From JBDHBD01 sp039586095 (lineage in GTDB: Bacteria > Gemmatimonadota > Gemmatimonadetes > Palauibacterales > Palauibacteraceae): a stretch of DNA of 64,000 bases. The position numbers and the translations under genes were made by a program. A model generated the notes under the pieces. It ran no database searches and was not told the DNA's origin. It saw only the letters and a program-made list of their open reading frames with translations. Location of the stretch: NCBI GenBank assembly GCA_039586095.1, contig JBDHLB010000015.1, forward strand, positions 1 to 64,000, read 5' to 3'. This document shows positions 16,782 through 27,645 of this stretch, piece by piece (the first letter of the stretch is position 1; each line of letters begins with the position of its first letter).

Positions 16782-16800
16782 TTGAAAGCCCGTTGAAAGC
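16782..16800 (-). promoter_or_regulatory. Tandem octamer before gdhA
   Basis: TTGAAAGC occurs at 16782-16789 and again at 16793-16800, spaced 11 bases (one helical turn), just upstream of the gdhA ATG and in the divergent region shared with dut. It could be a paired regulator site; chance cannot be excluded. Confidence 0.25.
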
Positions 16801-16980
16801 TGACACGACACTCGCCCGAATGATGGCCGAAGCCGCGACTCGCGGCGCGACCGGAGCCCCGTCCGAGACGCCAATGCTTGCCGGCAAGATAACCGCCTCC
16901 AAACTCCTGTGGCACGGGGTGCCGGTGTCGCCCGCGGCGAGCCGCCGGGAGCCTTCGCGGCGCGACGCGAGGTGCGGACC

Positions 16981-17481
16981 ATGAGCGAGCAGGCCGTAAT
17001 ATTCGAACGTCTGGCGGAGGACGCGAAGCCCCCGGAGCGTGCGACGCGCCATTCGGCCGGGTACGACATCCGGGCCCATCTGGCGTGCGGATCGGTGAAG
17101 GTGATCCGAGCAGCCGGTAGGGCGGTCGAAGAAGTCGTTCCCGACCCTGGGCTCCGTCTCGAACCCGGCGATCGAGCGCTCATTCCGACCGGTTTCAAGG
17201 CACGGCTTCCCGAGGGGGTCGAGGGCCAGATCCGCATTCGCTCTTCGGTTGCCTGGAAGAAGGGGTTGATCGTGCCCAACGCGCCCGGCACCATCGATGC
17301 GGATTATCCGGACGAGTGGTTCGTACTGGTGCAGAACGCGTCGACCGCACCCCAGACGGTCGCGCACGGCGAACGAATCGCCCAGCTGGTTCTCAACCGC
17401 TATGAGCTGCTGCCCTGGTTCGAGGGGGAGGTCGGTGTGAGCTCGGACCGGGTCGGGGGGATCGGCAGCACCAACGAATGA
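16981..17481 (+). CDS. dut: dUTP diphosphatase
   Basis: A 166-residue homotrimeric-type dUTPase that converts dUTP to dUMP and keeps uracil out of DNA. The five motifs are visible in order: SAGYDIRAH, PTGFKARLPEG, IRSSVAWKKGLIV with APGTIDADY (catalytic Asp), ERIAQLVL, and the C-terminal arm RVGGIGSTNE. It is slightly longer than the usual ~150 because of an insertion around residues 35-50. The ATG at 16981 is the natural start; the upstream in-frame extension is not family-like. Its stop overlaps the ppsR start (ATGA), giving translational coupling. Confidence 0.92.
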   Translation: MSEQAVIFERLAEDAKPPERATRHSAGYDIRAHLACGSVKVIRAAGRAVEEVVPDPGLRLEPGDRALIPTGFKARLPEGVEGQIRIRSSVAWKKGLIVPNAPGTIDADYPDEWFVLVQNASTAPQTVAHGERIAQLVLNRYELLPWFEGEVGVSSDRVGGIGSTNE

Positions 17482-18317
17482 CGGCTCACACCATGCAGAA
17501 GCGTACCGTGTTCTTCGTATCGGACGAGACCGGGGTCACCGCCGAGACGCTCGGCCGCGGTCTGCTGACTCAGTTTGACCGCCTCGACTTCCGTCCCGTG
17601 ACCGTTCCGTTCGTCTCCACTCCCGAGAAGGCGCGTGAGACTGTGAGGGCGATCGATCGAGCGGCACAGGAGGACGGCCAGAGGCCGCTCGTCTTCAGCA
17701 CGCTGGTCCACGATGAGGTGCGGGAGGTGATCGGCGGCGCCAACGGGTTCTGCGTGGACCTTTTTGATACTTTCATCGAGCCGCTGGAGACGGAGCTCGA
17801 TCTGCCGTCCGCCCACGCGATCGGGCTCGCACACGGCATGTCGGATACGACCACCTACTACCAGCGAATCGAGGCGACCAATTTCGCGCTCGCGCACGAC
17901 GACGGCGTTCGACCTTGGGAGTACGCGGAATCGGATGTCGTCCTCGTCGGAGTGTCGCGCTCCGGCAAGACACCGACCTCGCTCTACCTGGCCCTTCAGT
18001 ACGGGATCTTTGCCGCCAACTCGCCGCTCACCGAGGAGTATTGCAGAGATCGCAGACTTCCCGATTCTCTCCTCGGGCACCGCGACAAGCTGTACGGCCT
18101 GACCCTCACCTTCGATCGTCTGCTGCAGATCCGGCGAGAACGACTTCCCGGTACGCGCTACGCGTCGCCGGAGCAGATCCGCTTCGAGCTGGACGCGGCG
18201 GCCGAATTGTTCGACAAATACGGAATACCGTGCATCGACACGACGCAGAGCTCGGTCGAGGAGATCGCGAGCACGATCCTCAACCGGACCGGGCTACAAC
18301 GTCGATCATGGGGCTAG
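17478..18317 (+). CDS. ppsR: PEP synthase regulatory protein (kinase/pyrophosphorylase, DUF299)
   Basis: A 279-residue bifunctional regulator that uses ADP to phosphorylate and inactivate phosphoenolpyruvate synthase (or pyruvate phosphate dikinase) and uses phosphate to reactivate it. The family start TVFFVSDETGVTAETLGR is near the N-terminus, and the P-loop-like GVSRSGKTPTSLYLA lies near residues 155-169. DFDRL-like KLYGLTLTFDRLLQIR and KYGIPCIDTTQSSVEEIA follow. The length is typical. It overlaps dut by 4 bases. The target enzyme gene is not in the window. Confidence 0.92.
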   Translation: MTAHTMQKRTVFFVSDETGVTAETLGRGLLTQFDRLDFRPVTVPFVSTPEKARETVRAIDRAAQEDGQRPLVFSTLVHDEVREVIGGANGFCVDLFDTFIEPLETELDLPSAHAIGLAHGMSDTTTYYQRIEATNFALAHDDGVRPWEYAESDVVLVGVSRSGKTPTSLYLALQYGIFAANSPLTEEYCRDRRLPDSLLGHRDKLYGLTLTFDRLLQIRRERLPGTRYASPEQIRFELDAAAELFDKYGIPCIDTTQSSVEEIASTILNRTGLQRRSWG

Positions 18318-19624
18318 AGCTGGCTCAATACGATCCCCAGAATGTCGACGGCTGCGTCGGCGTCCGCTTCGGAGAACACGAGCGAGGGCCGGAAGCGCAC
18401 CGAGCGCGGACCGCAAGAGAGGGTCGCGAAGCCGGCCTCCCAACACCGGGTTCGCAGCGCCGCACGCGCTTCGCGATCAGGCATGTCGAACGCGAGCATG
18501 AGGCCGCGGCCGCGCACGTTGCTCACCGCGGAGTGCTCTCTCTGCAGGCGCAGAAGGCCGTGCCGGAATCGCTCCCCGACACGCGCCGCCTTCTCGACGA
18601 GCTCCTCCGCCTCGATGATCTGTAGATAGCGGGCACAGCGGACCATATCGACGAGGTTCCCGCCCCACGTCGAATTGATGCGGGAGGAGACGCGAAACAC
18701 GTTGCCCTCCACTTCGTCGATGCGCCCCGAGGCCATGATCCCGCACACCTGCGTCTTCTTGCCGAAGGCCACGATATCGGGGCTCATGCCCATCTGCTGG
18801 AATGCCCACATCGAACCCGTGGCACCCATGCCGGTCTGCACTTCGTCGAACAGAAGGAGGGCGTCGAAACGATCGGCGTACTCCCTCAGCCTCTGCAGGA
18901 ACTCGGGTCGGAAGTGGTTGTCACCGCCCTCTCCCTGAATCGGCTCGATCAGGATTCCGGCGATGCCATGAGGATCGGCGGCAAAGGCCGCTTCGATCTC
19001 GCTGCACGCCTCCGCCTCGGCCGCGACGACGGCGTCCTCGTCGAACGGGAAACGGATCTTCGGATTGGAGACGCGCGGCCAGGCGAACTTCGGGAAATCC
19101 GCGATCTTGACAGGTTCCGTGTTCGTGACCGAGAGCGTGTAGCCGCTCCTGCCGTGGAAGGCCTCACGAAAGTGCAGGATCTTGTCCGCCCCTCCCTCGA
19201 CGCCGGCCACCCGATTCCGCTTCGCCTTCCAGTCGAACGCGGTCTTCATCGCGTTCTCCACCGCCAACGCGCCACCGGCGATGAAGAACAGATGCGGAAA
19301 CTCGTCGGGCACGGCGATCTGCCGAAACGTGTTCACGAAGGCAGCGAACTCCCGGCTGTACACGTCGGAATTCGCCGGATTGGCAACCGCTGCACGGAGG
19401 AGAGACTCGCGAAAGCCGGCTTCCTCCATCATCGGGTGATTGTGACCGACGGGCAGCGTGGCGAAGTACGTGTAGCAGTCGAGGTACTCCTTGCCGGTCA
19501 GCGCATCCACCATCACGGAGCCGCTGGATCTCTCGAGATCGATGACGATGTGGAAGCCGTCGACCAAAATGTTGCTCTCCAGAATCGGAAAGACCTGGTC
19601 GTCGGGCACGGTGATTTCGGACAT
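18314..19624 (-). CDS. lat: L-lysine 6-transaminase
   Basis: A 436-residue class III, PLP-dependent aminotransferase. Sequence words match lysine epsilon-aminotransferase (Lat), which moves the 6-amino group of lysine to 2-oxoglutarate to give the semialdehyde/piperideine carboxylate. These are SNILVDGFHIVIDLERS near the start, the PLP phosphate-binding GGALAVENAMK, EAFHGRSGYTLS, LLFDEVQTGMGATG with the PLP-ring Asp, and the Schiff-base lysine in FGKKTQVCG (about residue 295). The start chosen is ATG at 19624, because upstream residues are unlike the family. It is divergent from pdxH, which makes its cofactor. The last bases overlap ppsR convergently. Confidence 0.88.
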   Translation of the reverse strand: MSEITVPDDQVFPILESNILVDGFHIVIDLERSSGSVMVDALTGKEYLDCYTYFATLPVGHNHPMMEEAGFRESLLRAAVANPANSDVYSREFAAFVNTFRQIAVPDEFPHLFFIAGGALAVENAMKTAFDWKAKRNRVAGVEGGADKILHFREAFHGRSGYTLSVTNTEPVKIADFPKFAWPRVSNPKIRFPFDEDAVVAAEAEACSEIEAAFAADPHGIAGILIEPIQGEGGDNHFRPEFLQRLREYADRFDALLLFDEVQTGMGATGSMWAFQQMGMSPDIVAFGKKTQVCGIMASGRIDEVEGNVFRVSSRINSTWGGNLVDMVRCARYLQIIEAEELVEKAARVGERFRHGLLRLQREHSAVSNVRGRGLMLAFDMPDREARAALRTRCWEAGFATLSCGPRSVRFRPSLVFSEADADAAVDILGIVLSQL

Positions 19625-19851
19625 ATTCCTCTCGGCTTTGCCGTTCGAATGCATGAATCTCGCGGACCCGGCTACGCTGGCCGCTGCGGTGGGCTCTCGC
19701 AAGGCTTCGCGTGGCCCAGACCGGAGGCGCGGGCCGGAGTTGCGCGGATCCAGCCGTCTCACGAGTGTGCGAACGCCGGTGAAGGCGCCTCGGTCGCGCC
19801 GGCGATCCGTGCGTATCTGGACGACATTTAGGGAGATCTGAGGAGCGCCCG

Positions 19852-20505
19852 ATGAGCTTGCGATCGAACCTCCGGGCTTTGTTCACCCTGGGGCGTGGGG
19901 TCTTCAAGGGCATCACGACCCTGACGGCGGGTGACGACCCCATCGCCTTCTTTGGCGAGTGGTTTGAGGAGGCGAAGGAGTCGGGGCTCTTTCTGCCGGA
20001 GAGCGCGTGTCTGGCCACGGCGAGCCCGGATGGCGTTCCTTCCGGACGGATGGTGCTGCTCAAGGCCGTCGACGAGCGCGGTTTCGTGTTCTACACCAAC
20101 TACGAAAGTCGGAAGGGCGAGGAGCTCGCCGCGAACCCCAAGGCCAGCCTGGTCTTCTACTGGGGGGTGCTGGAGCGGCAGGTTCGTGTCGAAGGCACGG
20201 TCGAGAAGGTGAGCACCGAAGAGTCGGAGGCTTACTTCTCGACCCGTCCGCGCGGCAGCCAGATCGGCGCGTGGGCCTCAGACCAGAGCCGGCCGTTGGA
20301 AAGCCGCGAGGCGCTGGAGCGGCGCTTCGAGGAACACGAAGCGCGCTTTCGAGGCGAAGGGGTCCCTCTCCCTCCCTACTGGGGCGGGTACCGGCTGCGT
20401 CCCGACTGGATCGAGTTCTGGCAGGGACGTGCCAACCGGCTGCACGACCGCCTTGCATACGGCCGCTCGGACACGGGGTGGACCGTCACCCGTCTCTCCC
20501 CCTGA
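19852..20505 (+). CDS. pdxH: Pyridoxamine 5'-phosphate oxidase
   Basis: A 217-residue FMN flavoprotein that oxidises pyridoxine- or pyridoxamine-5'-phosphate to PLP. Family signatures are MVLLKAVDERGFVFYTNYESRKG-type FMN binding around residues 65-90, FYWGVLERQVRVEG at about 103-116, and the hallmark C-terminal WIEFWQGRANRLHDR. The ATG follows GGAG-type sequence (GAGGAGCGCCCG). It lies head-to-head with the PLP enzyme gene lat, with 227 bases between, which may be shared regulatory space. Confidence 0.93.
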   Translation: MSLRSNLRALFTLGRGVFKGITTLTAGDDPIAFFGEWFEEAKESGLFLPESACLATASPDGVPSGRMVLLKAVDERGFVFYTNYESRKGEELAANPKASLVFYWGVLERQVRVEGTVEKVSTEESEAYFSTRPRGSQIGAWASDQSRPLESREALERRFEEHEARFRGEGVPLPPYWGGYRLRPDWIEFWQGRANRLHDRLAYGRSDTGWTVTRLSP

Positions 20506-20612
20506 CGCCCCCTGACGCACTGTCCGTTCGCTGCCATGCGCCGCCTCGGAGCCTATCTTGTAATTTGACGAGCCTTGGAGCACCTGGATGCGACTCGACC
20601 GGGGAGCCCACC

Positions 20613-20786
20613 ATGAACGAGACGGACGTCGAACGAGCGCTCTCCCTCCTCGAAGGGATGCACGGGCTGCTGGAGAGGATCGAGGCGAGGCTGGAGGAGC
20701 TGTCGCGAGAGAACGACCTTCAGCGTGAAACGCTGGACACCATGCTCGTGAACCTGATGGAGCTGGCGGACCGGGTCGCGAAATAG
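20613..20786 (+). CDS. Short coiled-coil protein
   Basis: A 57-residue protein from ATG 20613, with GGGGAG upstream. Nearly the whole length is a predicted amphipathic helix with heptads (LLEGMHGLLERIEARLEELS, then LDTMLVNLMELADRVAK). No cysteine or catalytic residue is seen. Similar tiny coiled-coil proteins often oligomerise or bind a partner; I do not recognise a named family. It is 107 bases after pdxH and may have its own promoter. Confidence 0.55.
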   Translation: MNETDVERALSLLEGMHGLLERIEARLEELSRENDLQRETLDTMLVNLMELADRVAK

Positions 20787-20841
20787 CCCGGCGGCATCTT
20801 CCTTCCCTTCCGTCGTTTCCTGCGAAGCGGCCGGCGGCCGT

Positions 20842-21651
20842 CTAGGACGACCGCCTCGCCTCGATGAAGGAACGGATCCGGTCCATCTCTTCCTGCGTCA
20901 GCGGCTCGAGGCCCATGACCGGCATGGTGCCGTTCATGCGCAGCAGGATCCCGTCCCATTCTTCCGGTGTGTGAGCGTTCGGCGACGGAGGCTCGTGACA
21001 GGCCGCGCACTTCGCCATGAAGAAATCGGTGTCGGGGCCTTCACCCAGCTCGCCCGGCTGCGCAATCGGCATCGCGTGCGCCTGCAGGTACGCGATCATA
21101 CTGTCCACGTCGGCGGGGGGCGGCTCGACCGACGCGGTCATGCCCGCCATCGCGAACTCGCTGCCGACCAGCTCGGTCAGCAGGGGGCCGCCCATCCGGT
21201 TTCGCAGCGTCTGTGCTCGCATCAGCATACGCCGCACGAGTTGTGGCCACTCGGCCGCGCTGTGCTGCTGAGGTGCGGCCATCCAGTGACACTGGGTGCA
21301 GTACGCCTGAAGCAGACCGGCGCTGCGGGACTCGGGCTCGGGCAGGTTCTCGCGAGTATAGCCGGGCGGCGGGAGTCCCGGACCGAGAGACGACACCATC
21401 CGCCATCTCTGAGTCCGGCTCAACGCGCCTGCCGGCAGACCGCCCAGCTCCACCAACACGCTGTCGAGCGTCTGCAGCGTGAGCTCCGGGCCGGCCTCCT
21501 CCGTCTGGGCGCCGCAGGCCGCCCAGGAAAGGGCAGCCAGGGCCAGCACTGTCACCACGGCGGCGACTGTGAGGCCGCTGGAGACGCGTGACGACGTGCC
21601 GTTCACGTGATCGAGCTCTCGATGACCCTCAAGGCGTGACCGCGCGAGCAT
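20842..21651 (-). CDS. Dihaem c-type cytochrome
   Basis: A 269-residue exported protein with two haem c motifs: CTQCH near residue 118 and CAACH near 217, the second in a classic cytochrome c domain ending with PLTQEEMDRIRSFIEA. The ATG at 21651 has GGGAGG at good distance. A hydrophobic stretch at about 27-44 ends in WAACGAQ, which suits a lipoprotein or signal peptide with an unusually long n-region; a GTG at 21606 would shorten it. A periplasmic electron-transfer role is likely. No oxidoreductase partner is adjacent. Confidence 0.8.
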   Translation of the reverse strand: MLARSRLEGHRELDHVNGTSSRVSSGLTVAAVVTVLALAALSWAACGAQTEEAGPELTLQTLDSVLVELGGLPAGALSRTQRWRMVSSLGPGLPPPGYTRENLPEPESRSAGLLQAYCTQCHWMAAPQQHSAAEWPQLVRRMLMRAQTLRNRMGGPLLTELVGSEFAMAGMTASVEPPPADVDSMIAYLQAHAMPIAQPGELGEGPDTDFFMAKCAACHEPPSPNAHTPEEWDGILLRMNGTMPVMGLEPLTQEEMDRIRSFIEARRSS

Positions 21652-21775
21652 GTATGAATCCTCCCGATGTGTGATCCGCGAGTGATGGTCTTTCCTGCCA
21701 GAGTATAGGTGCTCCGGCGCGTGCTGTCTCCCCGTCTATCTCCCCGCCCGGGGCGAAGCGCGGGGAACGGCTCGA

Positions 21776-22894
21776 TCAGGCCCCCAACCGCTCCGGGTTG
21801 AGCTCCTCCAGTTCGGGCAGCACGAAGCGGCCGTCCTTTCTCACCAGTCGGTCGTCGAAATACATCTCGCCGCCGCCCCTCTCCGGGGTCTGTATCAGCA
21901 CCAGGTCCCAGTGTACCTGGCTCCGGTTCCCGTTGAAGGCCACCTCGTAGGCATTGCCCGGCGTGAGATGGATGCTGCCGGCGATCTTCTCGTCGAACAG
22001 GATGTCCTTCATGGGCTCCGTGATGTAAGGGTTGAAGCCGATCGCGAATTCGCCCACGTAGCGTGCCCCTTCGTCGGAGTCGAGCACGCGGTTGAGGTGC
22101 TCGGTGTCGTTGCTGGTAGCGTCGACGATCTTCCCGTCCCGGAACTCGAGACGGACGTTCTCGTGCGTCACTCCCTGGTACAGCGTCTCGGTGTTGAACT
22201 GAATGGCACCGTTGACGCTGTCGCGCACGGGGGCCGTGAACACCTCGCCATCCGGGATATTGCGCTTACCGTCGCACTCCACGGCCGGGATGCCGCCAAT
22301 GCGAAACTCGAGCTCGGTGCCCGGGCTGACGAGACGCACACGGTCGGTTTGCTCGACCAGGTCGCGGAGCGGCTCCATGGCTTCCGACATTCTCGCGTAG
22401 TCGAGCGTGCACACGCGGAAGAAGAAATCCTCGAACGCCTCCGTCGATTTCCCCGCGAGCTGGGCCATCGCCGGGCTTGGCCAGCGCAGCACCGTCCACC
22501 GTTTCTGGTCTACCCGCAAATCGATGTGGACACGCTTCCACACGGTACGGTCGTACAAATCCATCTCCTCTGACGGGACGTCGGACAGTTCGGAGACGTT
22601 GTCGCTTCCACGGATTCCGAGGTACGCGTCGACGCCCTTCATGGCCGTTTCCTCGGCGTCTGCCCACAGGGACAACTGACTTTCCGACGCGTTCAGAAGG
22701 AGCTCTCGAACGATCGACTGGCTCTTCAGCCATACGAGCGGGGAGGCGCCGGCGCGGTACGTCCGGCGAACGAGCTCGCGCGTGAAGGCCTCCGGAATGT
22801 CGATCGCCTCGATCAACACCTTTTCGCCGGATGTGAGCTCGAGCGAGTAATCGATCAGCGTGTCTGCGAGCTTCGCGTATCGGCTGTCTGCCAT
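21776..22894 (-). CDS. M29 family aminopeptidase
   Basis: A 372-residue cytosolic metallo-aminopeptidase of the AmpS/AmpT (thermophilic aminopeptidase) family. Diagnostic segments are VECDGKRNIPDGEVFTAPV (metal Glu region, about residue 225), LDSDEGARYVGEFAIGFNP, ILFDEKIAGSIHLTPG and QVHWDLVLI near the end with the metal His and Asp. I chose ATG at 22894; the longer upstream frame is not family-like. It is divergent from the OPT peptide transporter, so imported oligopeptides are its probable substrates. Confidence 0.9.
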   Translation of the reverse strand: MADSRYAKLADTLIDYSLELTSGEKVLIEAIDIPEAFTRELVRRTYRAGASPLVWLKSQSIVRELLLNASESQLSLWADAEETAMKGVDAYLGIRGSDNVSELSDVPSEEMDLYDRTVWKRVHIDLRVDQKRWTVLRWPSPAMAQLAGKSTEAFEDFFFRVCTLDYARMSEAMEPLRDLVEQTDRVRLVSPGTELEFRIGGIPAVECDGKRNIPDGEVFTAPVRDSVNGAIQFNTETLYQGVTHENVRLEFRDGKIVDATSNDTEHLNRVLDSDEGARYVGEFAIGFNPYITEPMKDILFDEKIAGSIHLTPGNAYEVAFNGNRSQVHWDLVLIQTPERGGGEMYFDDRLVRKDGRFVLPELEELNPERLGA

Positions 22895-23061
22895 GGCATT
22901 CTCATCTTCGTTGGGCGCTTGGTGATCACGTAGTAACGTGCTACTCTGATCGAGCTCGTGTCCCCGCGCGCCCTGCAGCGGGGACGTGCCCGAAGAACAC
23001 AACCTACACTCCGAGATCCGGAAGAGGAGAGGCGGTTGGATTCAGCTCGAGGGAAGCCAGC
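22895..23061. promoter_or_regulatory. Divergent region between aminopeptidase and OPT transporter
   Basis: The 167-base region holds CACGT-AGTA-ACGTG (an imperfect palindrome with 5-base arms near 22928-22941) overlapped by GTAG/CTAC. Such a site could coordinate the two genes, but the repeats are short. Confidence 0.3.
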
Positions 23062-24795
<1,734 letters not shown>

Positions 24796-24833
24796 CCGTA
24801 TGGGCAGCACACCCGCACGCTGAGGGTAGTGAG

Positions 24834-25316
24834 ATGAAGCTCTTCGGGTACGCGATCATCACGATCGGCTTCCTCGGGGCGGCCTTCGAGACTGTCCGCC
24901 AGGTGGAGGGTGTGAACACGGCCGTCTTTCTCGTGTGGCTCGCGCTAGGCATAGTTGGCGTGATCACCGCCCGGCTCGCGGTACGACGCGAGGCTACCGA
25001 CGAGGTTCGGCTGACGGCCAACATCGGGACGCTCGAGACCAGCTTGAAGGGCATCGTGGCCGCGTCCGAGTGGCTCGAGGCCGAGAAAAGCAACATCAAC
25101 GTGTACGATCTGCGTCACCGAATCGACGAGCGCTTCCCCGAGCCCCTCACCGAGTTCGTCGACGCCCGGGAGAGCATCGCCCACACGTACGGGTTGCAGG
25201 CATACTCGGAGGTCATGAACCGCTTCGCCGCCGGGGAGCGTTATCTGAATCGTGTCTGGTCGGCGTCGACCGATGGCTACGGCGTCCTCTCCCTGACGGC
25301 CCCGCGAAGGTCCTGA
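24834..25316 (+). CDS. Small two-helix membrane protein of unknown function
   Basis: A 160-residue protein from ATG 24834 (GAGGGTAGTGAG upstream). Two transmembrane helices cover residues about 4-22 and 28-46, followed by about 110 soluble residues facing the cytoplasm or periplasm. I see no catalytic motif; the soluble part is helical and acidic, with conserved-looking YDLRHRIDERFPEPLTEFVD. I do not recognise the family. Because it directly follows the OPT gene, it could be an accessory subunit of the transporter. The evidence is position only. Confidence 0.65.
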   Translation: MKLFGYAIITIGFLGAAFETVRQVEGVNTAVFLVWLALGIVGVITARLAVRREATDEVRLTANIGTLETSLKGIVAASEWLEAEKSNINVYDLRHRIDERFPEPLTEFVDARESIAHTYGLQAYSEVMNRFAAGERYLNRVWSASTDGYGVLSLTAPRRS

Positions 25317-25409
25317 CCCCCTAAACGACTCTGAGCCATTGGTGTATGTTACGAGTGCCTGCCGACGCGGAACCGCCTCGAGCGGATACCCCGAGCAGCG
25401 GGGGATCGC

Positions 25410-27593
25410 ATGAGTGATATCGACACGAAGAACCCAGACATCCCGGGTATCTCCGGGGATCGCGATACTCTGCAAGACCTGGCAACCGCCCTCGAGGGTC
25501 GATACGCGATTCGAGAGGAGATCGGCAGGGGTGCGACGGGTGTCGTCTATCTGGCGGAAGACCTGAAGCATCACCGCCCCGTCGCCGTGAAAATGGTCCG
25601 CCGGGACCTGTCGACCGCGCTGGCCGCCGATCGATTCCTGCGCGAGATCGAGATCGCCGCCACGCTGAGACATCCTCACATTCTGCCCATTCACGACTCC
25701 GGTCGAGCCGGCGATCTGCTCTACTACGTCATGCCTTTTGTTGAGGGTGAAGCGCTGCGCACACGCCTGGATCGTGAGGGCCCGCTTCCCATCGAGGATG
25801 CGGTGACCATTGCCCGCGAGGTAGCAGGGGCGCTGGACTACGCGCATCGGCGCGAAGTCGTGCACCGAGACGTGAAGCCCGAGAACATCCTTTTGGAGGA
25901 AGGGCACGCTGTCGTGGTCGATTTCGGTGTGGCGCGCGGTATCGGCGCGGCTTCGATTCAGGACCTTACGGCAAGCGGCATGGCGGTAGGCACGCCGGCC
26001 TACATGAGTCCGGAACAGGCGTGTGGCTCGGCCATAGTGGACGGCCGCAGCGACCTGTATTCGCTGGCCTGCCTGATGTACGAGATGTTGACGGGGCAGC
26101 CACCTTTCCTCGGTGCCGACGCGAGGTCCGTGCTCGCGCGTCACCTGCTCGACGACGTCCCCCCTTTAACGACGCTACGGCGGGACGTGCCGCTCCACAT
26201 ACGCCAGGCGCTCAAGCGAGCGATGCAGAAGACGGCAGCGGATCGCTTCCAGACGGTGCAGGAGTTCGGCGAAGCCCTGGCCGCACCCGATGCGGAGCGG
26301 GACGAGACGGCCCTGCGATCCCTTGCCGTCCTGCCGTTCGATAACCTGAGCGGGCTCCCTGACGACGAGTATCTGAGCGATGGACTGACGGAGGAGCTGA
26401 TCAACGCCCTCTCCAAGCTGGAGGGGCTGAGCGTGGTCTCGCGCACGGCCGTGTACGCTCTGAAGGAGTCGACCGGGGACGTTCAGGAGATCGCCGAGCG
26501 ATTGAATGTGGGGTCGGTCCTGGAGGGAAGCGTTCGTCGCGCCGGCAGCCGGCTCAGAGTCATGGCGAGACTGATCGATGTCGCCGACGGATACAACCGC
26601 TGGTCCGAACGTTACGACCGCGAGATGTCCGACGTTTTCGCGATCCAGGATGAGATCACCGACAACATCGTGCGCGCGTTGAGGGTGATTCTGAGCGACG
26701 CGGAGCGTCAGGCGCTGGCGCGAGTCCCGACGGCCGATATCGGCGCGTACGAGCAGTACCTGCGCGGCAGACAGTACTTCCATCACCGGCGAAAGAAGAG
26801 CCTGGAGTTCGCCCGTGAGATGTTCTACCGAGCGATCGAGATCGATCCGGACTTCGCGCTCGCACACGCCGGCGTGGCGGACTGCTGCTCGCTGCTCGTG
26901 CACTGGTACGGCGAGACGGATGAGGCAACGCTCGCAGAGGCTGAGGCGGCGAGTCAGAAAGCGCTCGAGCTGAACCCCGATCTCCCGGAGGGTCACGCGG
27001 CCCGCGGGATCGTCTTGTGGCAGATGGGACAGCTGGACGAGTCGGAGGCGGAGTTTGCGACCGCGATACGTTTGGATCCACGCCAGTTCAACGCGCGCTA
27101 CTTCCACGCCCGCCAGTGCTATGAGCAAGGTCGTCTGGAGGAAGCGGTTCGCCTGTTCGAGGAAGCGAGCGACGTACGTGACGATCACGAGGCGCGATAC
27201 TTCGCTGCCCAGACGTACACCGCCCTCGAGCGACCCGACGACGCCGATGCCGCCTACCGCCGGGCGCTTCCGGTGATCGAGAAGCATCTCGCGCTCAACC
27301 CGGACGACGCGCGCGCCGTAACAATGGGAGCCGTCTGTCTCAGTCGCCTGGGCCACCGAACGGCGGGGCTCGAGTGGGCAGAGCGGGCCCACTCGATCGA
27401 TCCGGAAGACGGGGCCATCGCCTACAACGTGGCCTGCCTCTATGCACTCGAGGGCGAGGTCGACAAGGCGCTCGACTTTCTGGAAGCGGCCGTCGGCGCT
27501 GGCTTCGGGAACCGTGACTGGATGGAGCACGATCCGGATCTGGAGAGCTTGCGGGAGCATCCTCGCTTCCAGGCGCTGCCGTGGAGGCAATAG
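25410..27593 (+). CDS. Ser/Thr protein kinase with TolB-like and TPR domains
   Basis: A 727-residue protein. The Hanks kinase domain (about 30-290) is complete: glycine loop IGRGATGVVYLA, ATP Lys in VAVKMVRR, catalytic HRDVKPENIL near 150, DFGVARG near 170 and GTPAYMSPEQ. From about 303 comes a FlgO/TolB-N-like domain (LAVLPFDNLSGLPDDEYLSD, then GSVLEGSVRRAGSRLRV). TPR repeats follow from about 440 to the end. Unlike many relatives I see no transmembrane helix between kinase and TolB-like parts, so the protein looks soluble. It probably senses or assembles with a partner through the TPRs. Confidence 0.92.
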   Translation: MSDIDTKNPDIPGISGDRDTLQDLATALEGRYAIREEIGRGATGVVYLAEDLKHHRPVAVKMVRRDLSTALAADRFLREIEIAATLRHPHILPIHDSGRAGDLLYYVMPFVEGEALRTRLDREGPLPIEDAVTIAREVAGALDYAHRREVVHRDVKPENILLEEGHAVVVDFGVARGIGAASIQDLTASGMAVGTPAYMSPEQACGSAIVDGRSDLYSLACLMYEMLTGQPPFLGADARSVLARHLLDDVPPLTTLRRDVPLHIRQALKRAMQKTAADRFQTVQEFGEALAAPDAERDETALRSLAVLPFDNLSGLPDDEYLSDGLTEELINALSKLEGLSVVSRTAVYALKESTGDVQEIAERLNVGSVLEGSVRRAGSRLRVMARLIDVADGYNRWSERYDREMSDVFAIQDEITDNIVRALRVILSDAERQALARVPTADIGAYEQYLRGRQYFHHRRKKSLEFAREMFYRAIEIDPDFALAHAGVADCCSLLVHWYGETDEATLAEAEAASQKALELNPDLPEGHAARGIVLWQMGQLDESEAEFATAIRLDPRQFNARYFHARQCYEQGRLEEAVRLFEEASDVRDDHEARYFAAQTYTALERPDDADAAYRRALPVIEKHLALNPDDARAVTMGAVCLSRLGHRTAGLEWAERAHSIDPEDGAIAYNVACLYALEGEVDKALDFLEAAVGAGFGNRDWMEHDPDLESLREHPRFQALPWRQ

Positions 27594-27645
27594 CCGACCG
27601 AGCGCGTACATGGTGCCCACCGCCACGACAGGAGAGGAGGTAGCC

